From Egerieenecus sp048201975 (GTDB lineage Bacteria > Bacillota > Clostridia > Christensenellales > Aristaeellaceae): DNA of 51,231 nucleotides. Below are positions 17,633 to 25,498 of this stretch, one piece after another. Position 1 is the first letter of the stretch; every line of letters begins with the position of its first letter. The notes beneath the pieces are model-generated. The model was not told the origin of the DNA. It did not search any database and saw only the letters and a list, made by a program, of their open reading frames with translations. The DNA lies in NCBI GenBank assembly GCA_048201975.1, contig DBFBGQ010000036.1, positions 1-51,231 on the forward strand, written 5' to 3'. Made by a program: the position numbers and the translations under genes.

Positions 17633-18088
17633 ATGGTTCCTAAGCATACCGGCGCCCGGGGAATGTTCCTCGGGTTTGTTTATGTCCTGGCGATGATCTT
17701 TTCCGGTCCCCTTCGGCTGACGGACGCTTTTGCAGCGGCTGCGCTGGCGCTTCCGGGGCAGAGCGGCGCTGTGCCGCTGCTGGCGTTGGGGGCCGCGGCA
17801 ATGATTCCCGTGGGCGCGTTCCTGGCGGCGCTGCCGCAGCGCGTACGCCGCTGGCGCAAGGGGGAGCGCGGGGCGCGCAGCACCGCCCGGGAATGCTTGA
17901 CAGGGTTTGCGGGCGGGTTTGCGTTGCTATTTGGCGCGGGGCTTGCGGGCGGCGGCGTATCTTTTCAGGTGTTCGGGGGAGCCGCCGCCGGCGCGCTGAG
18001 CGGCTATGCGGCGGTGGCGCTGCTGCTATTGGCGGGCTGGGGCGGCGCGCGTCTGGCCGGCGCGCGAAAGGAGGCGGCGAAGTCATGA
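17633..18088 (+). CDS. Small membrane protein of unknown function
   Basis: A 151-residue protein with four hydrophobic segments: GMFLGFVYVLAMIFSG, VPLLALGAAAMIPVGAFLAA, LTGFAGGFALLFGAGLAGGG and SGYAAVALLLLAGWGG. A GGAGGTGG ribosome site precedes the ATG. Its stop overlaps the next start (ATGA), so the two are translationally coupled. With its partner it could be one half of a split YeeE/YedE-type transporter, but this half shows no diagnostic motif. Confidence 0.7.
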   Translation: MVPKHTGARGMFLGFVYVLAMIFSGPLRLTDAFAAAALALPGQSGAVPLLALGAAAMIPVGAFLAALPQRVRRWRKGERGARSTARECLTGFAGGFALLFGAGLAGGGVSFQVFGGAAAGALSGYAAVALLLLAGWGGARLAGARKEAAKS

Positions 18089-19005
18089 CGGAGCTGGGCC
18101 TTGGAGGAGCGCTGGGGCTGTTGCTGGGATGGATTTTTCAGCGCGCAGGGCTGGAACGGCCGCAAACCTTGCAGGAAGCTGTGCGCATGCGCCGCCGTAC
18201 CCTATGGCGCATGCTGCTGGCGGCGCTGGGGTCGGCTACCCTGTGCGTGGCTTTTCTGGGGTGGCTGGCGGTGCTGGACGTGGATCATTTGGTGATCCAG
18301 CCTGTGCAGGGCGGCCTGGTGTTGGGAAGCCTGCTTCTGGGGGCGGCGGCCGGCGTCACCGGGTATACGCCGGGGATCCTGCTGGCGCAGCTGGGCGGTG
18401 GCAAATCCTTGGCAGGGCTTTGCGCCCTGGGCGGCGGCGTTGCCGGCGCCGTATGCTTCCGCTTGCTGGCAGGGCCAATGGAGGTGGTGAACGACCTGTT
18501 TCCTCCCGTGGAGGGCACGCTGTTCCGCACCACGCTGACATCGCCGTATTTGCTTTCCGGGGGCTTTTTGCTCCACGGAGCGGTGGGCGTCACGTTGCTG
18601 GCGGTGGGGCTGTGCGTGGGCCGGGGACGGGAGGAGCCCCCCGTGCCTAAGGAGACGCAGCAACCTGTGCGCAGCGCGGAGGCTGCCGCGGAGGCGCCGC
18701 CCTCCCCGGAGGACGCTTCCGCTGAAACCGTGGTGGCTTCGCTGCCCCAGGAGGAGGCCTGGACGCTGGACACCGTTCCCGTGGCCTTGCCGCCCGAGGT
18801 GACAAGCGCCCTGGAAGCTCCGCCTCGCGGGGAGGTCGGGGCAGGCGCCCGCCCCTCTCTGCCGGAGGAGACCGTGGCGGAGGACCGGTCCACCCTGGCC
18901 CATGCAGGCAAGACGCCGCTGGGTTCCGCAGCCATGCCCGCCGCGGAGCCCACCCCGCTGATCCGCCCGGAAAAGTCCGCGGGAAAATCTGGCGGCACGG
19001 ATTGA
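18085..19005 (+). CDS. YeeE/YedE-like membrane protein with a Pro/Glu-rich cytoplasmic tail
   Basis: A 306-residue protein. The first ~185 residues are hydrophobic and contain GSLLLGAAAGVTGYTPGILL (81-100) and GGGKSLAGLCALGGGVAGA, resembling the small-residue-rich repeat of YeeE/YedE sulfur-compound transporters. In that family the equivalent motif usually reads GYCPG; here it is GYTPG (93-97), so the key cysteine is missing. Residues ~186-306 are disordered-looking, rich in Pro, Glu, Ala and Ser. The start overlaps the preceding gene by 4 bases. Family assignment is tentative; function may not be sulfur uptake. Confidence 0.6.
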   Translation: MTELGLGGALGLLLGWIFQRAGLERPQTLQEAVRMRRRTLWRMLLAALGSATLCVAFLGWLAVLDVDHLVIQPVQGGLVLGSLLLGAAAGVTGYTPGILLAQLGGGKSLAGLCALGGGVAGAVCFRLLAGPMEVVNDLFPPVEGTLFRTTLTSPYLLSGGFLLHGAVGVTLLAVGLCVGRGREEPPVPKETQQPVRSAEAAAEAPPSPEDASAETVVASLPQEEAWTLDTVPVALPPEVTSALEAPPRGEVGAGARPSLPEETVAEDRSTLAHAGKTPLGSAAMPAAEPTPLIRPEKSAGKSGGTD

Positions 19006-19030
19006 CGCATTTTTCCTGACGTGGTATCCT
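19002..19030 (+). promoter_or_regulatory. Promoter of the O-antigen-ligase-like gene
   Basis: TTGACG (19002-19007), a 17-base spacer and TATCCT (19025-19030). The -35 overlaps the stop codon of the preceding gene. An AGAGGAGGA ribosome site follows before the ATG at 19067. Confidence 0.6.
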
Positions 19031-19066
19031 TGCCATAGAAGTTTCCTACCAAAGAGGAGGACGCCT

Positions 19067-20620
19067 ATGTCCCGGAGCAAGGCGCATCCGGCCCGGCGGT
19101 GGCTGGCGGGATGCTTAACCGTGGCGGCGGTGGCCGCGCTGGCGCTGTTTCCGCTGTATAATGATCTTTCCTATGCCCATATTACCCTGGCCAAGTGGCA
19201 GGGCGCCCTGGGACTGGGGGCACTTTGCCTCCTGTGCGCCGGAATGGCGCTGATTGCCTGCGCCCTGACCGGCGGACGGCGCTACCTTCGGTGGCACTGG
19301 GTCTGCTGGCTGGGGGTGGGCTTTTTTGCATGGGTGGCGCTGTCCGCCTGGCTGGGCCCCATGGGGCATCGCCTGAACGACGAGGGGCAAATGGTCTGGT
19401 GGGCGGGAGCTACCCGTCATGAGGGCCTGTCCGCCAAGCTGCTTTACGCGGAAATCTTTTTGTGCCTGACCGTATATCCGCCCAAGTGGCGGATCACGTT
19501 ATCCGCCGCGGCCGTGGCGTTGACGCTTTTTTGCGCCGTGGTGGCCCTGCAATATGCAGGCCTGAACCCATTGGGACTGTTTCCCGGTGAGCGGAGCATT
19601 TTCACCAACTACGAATTTCAAGGCACCATCGGCAACATCGACATGGTCAGCGGATACCTGAGCCTGGCGGTGCCGCTGCTGTTGGGGGGATTTTTGCTGC
19701 TGAGCGGCTGGGACCGGGGCCTGATGCTTCTGTCGGGTACGCTGGGGATGCTGCTGTTTTTCTGCATGGAGGTCCAGAGCGGGCTGATCGTGCTGGGGGC
19801 GCTGCTGGTGTGGGTGGCGGGCTATGGCCTGTGCCATCCCGAATGCCGGCGGGGGAGCCTGTGGGTGCTCAGCCTGGCGCTGCTGTGCGCCGCGGTGCGC
19901 AGCGCCCTGCGACTTCCCTGGCTGGACGGCTCGGAGACGGTGACCTTCGCATGGTCCGAAAACGTCCTTCGCCTGCTGCTGCTGTCGTTGCTGCTGGGGG
20001 TCAGCGCGGAAACCTGGGGAAGAACGTCCCGGTTCGCCCTTTCGCCCCGGGTGGTGGGGTTGGCCGCATTAAGCGTGTTGCTGGCGGCGCTGCTTGTGCT
20101 GTCCATGGCGCAGCTGCCTCCGGAAATGGGCGGGCTTTATGAGCTCAGCGAAATTCTCCAGGGGCGTCCCCAGGACAGCTTTGGCTCCTACCGGTTGGGG
20201 GTGTGGCGCAACGCGCTGATCGTCGCCCGGGAGCATCTGCTCACCGGAACGGGGCCCAACACTTTCCTGTATGCCATCACCGAGCAGCTGCAGCGGGCGG
20301 GGCTGAGCTACCCCGAATCGTATGACAGCGCCCACAACGGCTATGTGACCATCCTGGTGGAAAACGGCCTGCCAGCGCTGGCGGCATATGTGGCCTTTCT
20401 GGGGGTCATGCTGACGCTGGGCATCCGGCGGGCAAGGAAGCGGCCCTGGCTGTGGATGACCACCCTGGCGGTGGGATGCTATGCCCTGCAGGATTTCTTC
20501 AGCTTCAGCATTTGCCTGGTTTCGCCCATGTTCTGGGCGGTGGCAGGGATGCACGCGGCGGAGCTGGCCCGGAGCGTGCCCCGCAGGGGAAGACAAAAGA
20601 GGGAGGAACGCCTATGTTGA
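19067..20620 (+). CDS. O-antigen ligase / polymerase family membrane protein
   Basis: This 517-residue protein has about a dozen transmembrane segments. Between late segments lies the family signature: RLGVWRNALIVAREHLLTGT, GPNTFLYA, then AHNGYVTILVENGLPALAAY. The family (WaaL, Wzy and related) moves or polymerises lipid-linked glycans on the outer face of the membrane. In a presumed Gram-positive the acceptor would be a surface polysaccharide or glycoprotein rather than lipopolysaccharide. No other polysaccharide-assembly genes are adjacent, so the substrate is open. It overlaps nagA by 7 bases, which suggests coupled expression. Confidence 0.85.
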   Translation: MSRSKAHPARRWLAGCLTVAAVAALALFPLYNDLSYAHITLAKWQGALGLGALCLLCAGMALIACALTGGRRYLRWHWVCWLGVGFFAWVALSAWLGPMGHRLNDEGQMVWWAGATRHEGLSAKLLYAEIFLCLTVYPPKWRITLSAAAVALTLFCAVVALQYAGLNPLGLFPGERSIFTNYEFQGTIGNIDMVSGYLSLAVPLLLGGFLLLSGWDRGLMLLSGTLGMLLFFCMEVQSGLIVLGALLVWVAGYGLCHPECRRGSLWVLSLALLCAAVRSALRLPWLDGSETVTFAWSENVLRLLLLSLLLGVSAETWGRTSRFALSPRVVGLAALSVLLAALLVLSMAQLPPEMGGLYELSEILQGRPQDSFGSYRLGVWRNALIVAREHLLTGTGPNTFLYAITEQLQRAGLSYPESYDSAHNGYVTILVENGLPALAAYVAFLGVMLTLGIRRARKRPWLWMTTLAVGCYALQDFFSFSICLVSPMFWAVAGMHAAELARSVPRRGRQKREERLC

Positions 20621-21735
20621 TTCAACGCGCAAACGCCTTTGTGAACGGGAGCTTCGTGCCGGATACCTGCGTCCGGATGGAGGCGGGGACGGTTGTGGAG
20701 GCCGGTCCGGCGCTGACGCCGCGCCCCGGGGAGGAAACCCTGGACGCGCAGGGGCAATATCTGCTGCCGGGCTTTGTGGACGTGCACATCCACGCATTCC
20801 GCGGCCGGGACACCATGGAGGGCGAGGAGGCTGTGCGGCACATGAGCCGGGAGCTGTTCCAGGTGGGGGTGGCGGCGTTTCTGCCCACCACCATGAGCGC
20901 TTCCCGGGCGGATACCCGCCGGGCGGTGGCGGGCGTGGGCGCGGTGATGGAGCGCCCGGAGGCCCGGGGAAGCCGGGTGCTGGGGGCGCACATGGAAGCG
21001 CCCTTCCTGGCGGAGAGCAAGTGCGGGGCGCAGCTGAAGGAATTCTTTGAGGATCCGTCCATGGCGGCGCTGGAGGACATGACCGGAGGCCGCCTTTCGT
21101 GGGTGCGCATGCTGACCATGGCCCCGGAGCGGCACGGCGCGGAGGCCTTCATCCGGGCGGCAACCGCCAAAGGGATCACCGTGTCCATTGGGCATACGGC
21201 GGCCACTGCGGAGCAGACCCATCAGGCTGCGGATTGGGGTGCCGCCCATGTGACCCATACCTTCAACGCCCAGCCGCCCCTGCATCATCGGGAACCCGGC
21301 GTGCCCGGCGCGGCCCTGACCGATTCGCGGCTGTATGCGGAAATCATCTGCGACGGCATCCACCTGCACCCGGATGTGGTGCGCTTGACGGTGCTGGCCA
21401 AGGGTGCGGCCCGCACGGTGATGATTACCGACGCCATGGAGGCGGCGGGCATGCCCGATGGCACCTACGCCCTGGGAGGGCAGCAGGTGTTCGTCCGGGA
21501 GGGGGCGGCGCGGTTGGCCAGCGGCGTGCTGGCAGGATCCGTGCTGACCATGCCCGTGGCGCTGCATCATATGATCCATCGTTTTGGCATCGCGCCGGAG
21601 CAGGCCGTGCGCATGTGCACCCTGACCCCCGCCGAATCCATCGGGGAGGGGCTGGCCGGCCGCATTCTCCCCGGTAGCCCCGCGCCCTTGACCCTGTGGA
21701 GCCAGGCGTGGGAGATGCTGCAGGTGTTGGGGTAA
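20614..21735 (+). CDS. nagA: N-acetylglucosamine-6-phosphate deacetylase
   Basis: This 373-residue amidohydrolase removes acetate from GlcNAc-6-P to give glucosamine-6-P. Motifs: PGFVDVHIHAFRGRDTM near the N-terminus, GAHMEAPFLAESKCGAQ where most NagA proteins read HLEGPF and GAH, SIGHTAATAEQ, THTFNAQPPLHHREPG, CDGIHLHP and ITDAMEAAG with the catalytic Asp. The Gly-to-Ala change in HMEAPF and the Gln in GAQ are mild departures. The ATG at 20614 has GGGAGGAACG upstream. nagB is not in the window. Overlap with the ligase gene suggests a link to amino-sugar supply or wall turnover. Confidence 0.92.
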   Translation: MLIQRANAFVNGSFVPDTCVRMEAGTVVEAGPALTPRPGEETLDAQGQYLLPGFVDVHIHAFRGRDTMEGEEAVRHMSRELFQVGVAAFLPTTMSASRADTRRAVAGVGAVMERPEARGSRVLGAHMEAPFLAESKCGAQLKEFFEDPSMAALEDMTGGRLSWVRMLTMAPERHGAEAFIRAATAKGITVSIGHTAATAEQTHQAADWGAAHVTHTFNAQPPLHHREPGVPGAALTDSRLYAEIICDGIHLHPDVVRLTVLAKGAARTVMITDAMEAAGMPDGTYALGGQQVFVREGAARLASGVLAGSVLTMPVALHHMIHRFGIAPEQAVRMCTLTPAESIGEGLAGRILPGSPAPLTLWSQAWEMLQVLG

Positions 21736-21743
21736 GCCGCGCC

Positions 21744-21772
21744 TTGCGTTTGCGGGGACGATCTGCTATACT
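21744..21772 (+). promoter_or_regulatory. Promoter of the TetR gene
   Basis: TTGCGT (21744-21749), a 17-base spacer and TATACT (21767-21772), directly after the nagA stop. Confidence 0.68.
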
Positions 21773-21801
21773 GAAAGGCATGGATAAGGGGGGCGGACGC
21801 G

Positions 21802-22338
21802 GTGGCGGAGTCGGGGGTGACGAAAAAGGTGCTGGCCTATGCGCTCAAGCGCCTGATGGCCTCGCGCCCGCTGAGCAAGATTACCGTGGGAGACATCTGC
21901 GAAGCCTGCGACATGAACCGCAAAAGCTTCTATTATCATTTCCGGGATAAATACGATCTGGTGAACTGGATCTTCTATACGGAGTTCTTCGACGAGTTTC
22001 ACCGGGACACGTCCAATGGACCGGACGCGATGCTTCGCCTGTGCGAGTTTTTTGAAAAGCACCGGGATTTTTACCGCAATGCGTTGGCGCAGCGGGGGCA
22101 GGATTCCTTCTATGAATACCTGGGCCAGGTGATTTCGCCGGTGATCAACAACCGTTTGGCGCCTTACTTTGCCACGGATCCTTACCGGGATTTCTATACG
22201 GATCTCATGATGCATATTTATCGGGACGCCATTGTGCGGTGGGTGATGGACAGGTGCGACATTCCCGCAAAGACCTTTGTGCACCTGATGTATCAGGCGG
22301 CTACCGTATTGGCGAAAATTGCGCAGCCCAGCCCTTAA
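21802..22338 (+). CDS. TetR/AcrR family regulator, DhaS-like
   Basis: A 178-residue protein starting with GTG. The N-terminal helix-turn-helix reads KITVGDICEACDMNRKSFYYHFRDKYDLVNWIF, split as usual into ITVGDICE and NRKSFYYHF. The C-terminal half resembles the TetR_C_8 domain of DhaS-like activators and repressors, with DFYRNALAQRGQDSF and YRDAIVRWVMD. The ligand is unknown. It lies between nagA and an SH3b-protein gene; which it regulates cannot be told from sequence. Confidence 0.88.
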   Translation: MAESGVTKKVLAYALKRLMASRPLSKITVGDICEACDMNRKSFYYHFRDKYDLVNWIFYTEFFDEFHRDTSNGPDAMLRLCEFFEKHRDFYRNALAQRGQDSFYEYLGQVISPVINNRLAPYFATDPYRDFYTDLMMHIYRDAIVRWVMDRCDIPAKTFVHLMYQAATVLAKIAQPSP

Positions 22339-22403
22339 AAAATGGAAGAATATACCAGGAATTTTCCTTCTTTTGCATGGGAAGGAAACCTTTTCCCTTT
22401 CCG

Positions 22404-22435
22404 TTGCATAGGTGCAAGGGGAACGAATCCCCTTG
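22404..22435 (+). promoter_or_regulatory. Overlapping hairpins in the leader of the five-SH3b gene
   Basis: Two inverted repeats share bases: TTGCA-TAGG-TGCAA (22404-22417) and CAAGGGG-AACGAAT-CCCCTTG (22415-22435). They cannot form at once. The second ends about 20 bases before the start codon. Any regulatory role is a guess. Confidence 0.35.
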
Positions 22436-22456
22436 GGGTGAAGGAGAGATGAGAGC

Positions 22457-23623
22457 ATGTTTCGTTCAGCGTCACGAAGGTATTGGGGTGTTCTGGTGCT
22501 GGCGCTGGTTCTATGGATGCCCTGTCTGCTGCCGGCGGCGGCCAGGGCGGCTTCCGCCATCGGTTATGGGGTGGTGGAAAACAGCAGCTATGTCAACCTG
22601 CGCAGCCAACCCACCCAGAACAGCACCCGCCTGGGTTCCTATCAGCCGGGCGTGTGGGTGGAGATCACCGGCGAGAGCGATAACTGGTATTCGGTCAATG
22701 GCCCGGACGGCAAGAGCGGTTGGATGAGCAAAAACTTTATCCGCGTGGAGTCGGATGTGGTGCGCGCTGTGGGCATCGTTACCAATCCTTCGGACAGGGG
22801 CTACCTGAACCTGCGGGAAACGCCCAGCTACAACGCCCGGGTGCTAGATTATTACTACAATGGCGTGCCCTGCATCCTGCAGGGGTTGAACAACGGCTGG
22901 TACCAGGTGAGCGTGAACGGCAAGAACGGATATTTCCGCTCAGAGTTTATCCGCCAGCACACCTGGGTGGGCAGCGACGCGGTGGCCACCATTCAAACGC
23001 CCAACAACACGGGGCTGAACCTCCGCACGGGTCCCGGCACCAAGTATGCTTCCCTCAAGCAGTTCAAAGGCGGAAGCTATGTAATGGTGCTGCAAAAGGG
23101 CAACGATTGGTGGAAGGTGTCCGTGGACGGTTATGTGGGCTTCATGAGCGTGTCCTTTCTCAAGGACGGCGTGATCAAGCCCAGCTTCAGCACCGGCTCG
23201 GGCAGTCAGGGCAAGGGCTACGCCGTTGTCACCAATCCGCGGTCCAATCAGGTGCTGAACCTGCGGGAAAGCGCATCCACCACCAGCCGGGTCGTTGCCC
23301 AGTATGGCAACGGCACTCGGGTGACCGTGCTGGCCCAGGGCACGGAGTGGTGCAAGGTGCGGGTGGACCTTACGGGCAAGGAAGGCTACATGATGACCCA
23401 GTATCTCACACTGTACAACCTGCCCGGCACGCCCACCATGACCGTGGATCATCCCAAACGCTCCTTTGTCAACCTGCGCAGTTCCCCCAGCATGTCCGGG
23501 AACCAGATCCTGACGCAGATGCCCCACGGGGCGGTGGTGACGGTGCTGATCCCCGGGGATGACTGGGCCAAGGTGAACTACAATGGCTATACAGGCTATG
23601 CGGTAACCTATTTTATGAAGTAA
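22457..23623 (+). CDS. Exported five-SH3b-repeat protein
   Basis: The 388-residue product has a signal peptide (about 1-32, ending AAARAAS) and five bacterial SH3 repeats starting near residues 34, 105, 176, 254 and 328. Each contains an NLR block (YVNLRSQPT, YLNLRETPS, GLNLRTGPG, VLNLRESAS, FVNLRSSPS). No catalytic domain follows, so the protein is probably a wall-binding adaptor. It lacks the linkers and C-terminal domains of the larger SH3b protein at 13139. Confidence 0.9.
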   Translation: MFRSASRRYWGVLVLALVLWMPCLLPAAARAASAIGYGVVENSSYVNLRSQPTQNSTRLGSYQPGVWVEITGESDNWYSVNGPDGKSGWMSKNFIRVESDVVRAVGIVTNPSDRGYLNLRETPSYNARVLDYYYNGVPCILQGLNNGWYQVSVNGKNGYFRSEFIRQHTWVGSDAVATIQTPNNTGLNLRTGPGTKYASLKQFKGGSYVMVLQKGNDWWKVSVDGYVGFMSVSFLKDGVIKPSFSTGSGSQGKGYAVVTNPRSNQVLNLRESASTTSRVVAQYGNGTRVTVLAQGTEWCKVRVDLTGKEGYMMTQYLTLYNLPGTPTMTVDHPKRSFVNLRSSPSMSGNQILTQMPHGAVVTVLIPGDDWAKVNYNGYTGYAVTYFMK

Positions 23624-23737
23624 CGGCACAGGCGGCAGGCAAGGCTCGCGCGGTGAAGCGGGCCTTGCTTTTTGCGTGGCGAATGTTTCACCTGGGCGGA
23701 GAAGCGGGAGCTGCGCCGGGGGACTGTCCGGTTTCCG

Positions 23738-23766
23738 TTGCGTTTCGGTGGAGAATGCATTATAAT
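23738..23766 (+). promoter_or_regulatory. Promoter of the prmA operon
   Basis: TTGCGT (23738-23743), a 17-base spacer and a perfect TATAAT (23761-23766). AAGGAGG (23782-23788) precedes the ATG at 23797. Confidence 0.78.
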
Positions 23767-23796
23767 ACCAGGGAGCTATGCAAGGAGGATGAGCGT

Positions 23797-24744
23797 ATGG
23801 ATTGGGTAGAGGTCAAGGTGCACACCACCACGGCGGGGGCCGACCTGGTTTCGGAGCAGCTGATGCAGGAGGGCGCGTCGGGCACCATGGTGGAGGATCG
23901 GGCGGATGTGCCCGACCCGGACAAGCCCAACGGCTTCTGGGAGATGATTGACCCCGAACTGATCCAGCGCATGCCCGAGGATGTGGTGGTGCACGCCTGG
24001 TTTGAGCCGGATCACCGCTATGGAGACAGGATGCAGGCGCTGCGGGACCGGCTGGCCCAGTGGCGGAGCATGGAGCTGGAGATGGACCTGGGCAGCCTGG
24101 CCGTGGAAACCCAGGACGTGAAGGAAGAGGACTGGGCTGAAGTGTGGAAGCGCTTTTACAAGCCCTTCCGCGCGGGCAAGAGCCTGGTGGTGAAGCCCAC
24201 CTGGGAGCCCTATGAAGCGCAGGCGGGGGATCGGATCATCGAGATCGACCCCGGCATGGCTTTCGGGTCCGGCACCCATGAAACCACATCCATGTGCCTG
24301 GACTTTCTGGAGGATTATCTGACTCCCGGAGCCCGGGTGATCGACGTGGGCACGGGCAGCGGCATACTGGCCATCGGCGCGGCGCTGCTGGGAGCGCGGG
24401 AGGTCCTGGCCATCGATATCGATCCCGTGGCGGTCAAGGTGGCCGCAGAAAATGTGGCCCACAACGGCCTGGAAGGATGCATTACCTGCGTCCAGGGAAA
24501 TCTGCTGGATCAACGGGCGGAGCGCTGCGATCTTTGCGTGGCGAACATCATCGCGGACGTGATCTGCGGCTTTGCGGCGCCGCTGAAGGATCACATCACC
24601 CCCGGCGGCCTGTTCGTGTGCTCGGGGATTATCCGGGAACGGGAGCAGGATGTGCTGGCGGCGCTGGAGCAGGCGGGCTATGCGCTGATCGAGGAGCGGA
24701 AGAAGGGCGAATGGGTGGCCATGATCGCCAGGAGGCCGGGCTGA
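23797..24744 (+). CDS. prmA: Ribosomal protein L11 methyltransferase
   Basis: This 315-residue enzyme methylates ribosomal protein L11 using S-adenosylmethionine. The N-terminal half is the substrate-binding domain. The C-terminal Rossmann domain has GMAFGSGTHETTSMCLDFLE, VIDVGTGSGILAIGA and the motif IV region LCVANIIADV. Length is normal. The ATG at 23797 follows a good AAGGAGG site; an earlier TTG in the same frame would add a non-conserved stretch covering the promoter. The stop shares one base with the rsmE start (TGATG). Confidence 0.95.
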   Translation: MDWVEVKVHTTTAGADLVSEQLMQEGASGTMVEDRADVPDPDKPNGFWEMIDPELIQRMPEDVVVHAWFEPDHRYGDRMQALRDRLAQWRSMELEMDLGSLAVETQDVKEEDWAEVWKRFYKPFRAGKSLVVKPTWEPYEAQAGDRIIEIDPGMAFGSGTHETTSMCLDFLEDYLTPGARVIDVGTGSGILAIGAALLGAREVLAIDIDPVAVKVAAENVAHNGLEGCITCVQGNLLDQRAERCDLCVANIIADVICGFAAPLKDHITPGGLFVCSGIIREREQDVLAALEQAGYALIEERKKGEWVAMIARRPG

Positions 24745-25484
24745 TGCATCGCTTTTATGTGGACGAGGCGGGATTTCAGGGAGAGATGGCATGCCTGGAG
24801 GCGAGCGACGCCCGCCACGCTACCCGGGTGCTCCGCCTGGGCCCCGGGGAGGAAGTGGAGTTGATGGACGGTGCGCGCCGCTTCCGGGGACAAATTGCGG
24901 AGATCGCGGGGGAAGCGGTCCGCTGCCAGCTCATGGAAGAGCTTCCCTCCACCGAGGCCGCGCTGCGGATCACGCTGTTTCAAGGCTTGCCCAAGGCTGA
25001 GAAAATGGAGCTCATCGTGCAGAAGCTCACGGAGCTGGGCGCGGCGGAGGTGACCCCCGTGGCCATGGAGCGCTGCGTGGCGCGCCTGACGGACAAGGAC
25101 GGGGAAAAGAAGCGGGAGCGCTGGCAGAAGATCGCCCGAGAAGCGTCCAAACAGTCCGGCCGGACGGTGACGCTCCAGGTGGGGAACCCCCTGCGCTTTG
25201 GCGAAATGCTGGACAGGCTGGGGGAGTTTGACGCGGTGCTGACCCCATGGGAGGATGCGCGCGGCTATGGGCTGCGGCGCTTCAGCCTGGAAGCGCCCCA
25301 GGTCCGGCGACTGGCGCTGATCGTGGGTCCGGAGGGCGGCATGAGCCCGGAGGAAGTGGCGCGGATGGAGGCGGCGGGGGCGCGAAGCGTTACCCTGGGC
25401 CCGCGCATTCTGCGCACGGAGACCGCCGGCCTTGCGGCTGTGGCCGCGCTGCTGGCGCTGTACGGAGACATGGATGGAACGTGA
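24744..25484 (+). CDS. rsmE: 16S rRNA (uracil-1498-N3)-methyltransferase
   Basis: This 246-residue SPOUT-family enzyme methylates U1498 in 16S rRNA. It has the small N-terminal PUA-like domain (HRFYVDEAGF, HATRVLRLGPGEEV). The C-terminal knot shows LIVGPEGGMSPEEV and LGPRILRTETAGLAAVAALL. It is coupled to prmA by a TGATG junction, with GGAGG shortly before; this pairing is common in Firmicutes. Confidence 0.95.
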   Translation: MHRFYVDEAGFQGEMACLEASDARHATRVLRLGPGEEVELMDGARRFRGQIAEIAGEAVRCQLMEELPSTEAALRITLFQGLPKAEKMELIVQKLTELGAAEVTPVAMERCVARLTDKDGEKKRERWQKIAREASKQSGRTVTLQVGNPLRFGEMLDRLGEFDAVLTPWEDARGYGLRRFSLEAPQVRRLALIVGPEGGMSPEEVARMEAAGARSVTLGPRILRTETAGLAAVAALLALYGDMDGT

Positions 25485-25498
25485 GGTAGAGAAGCAAA

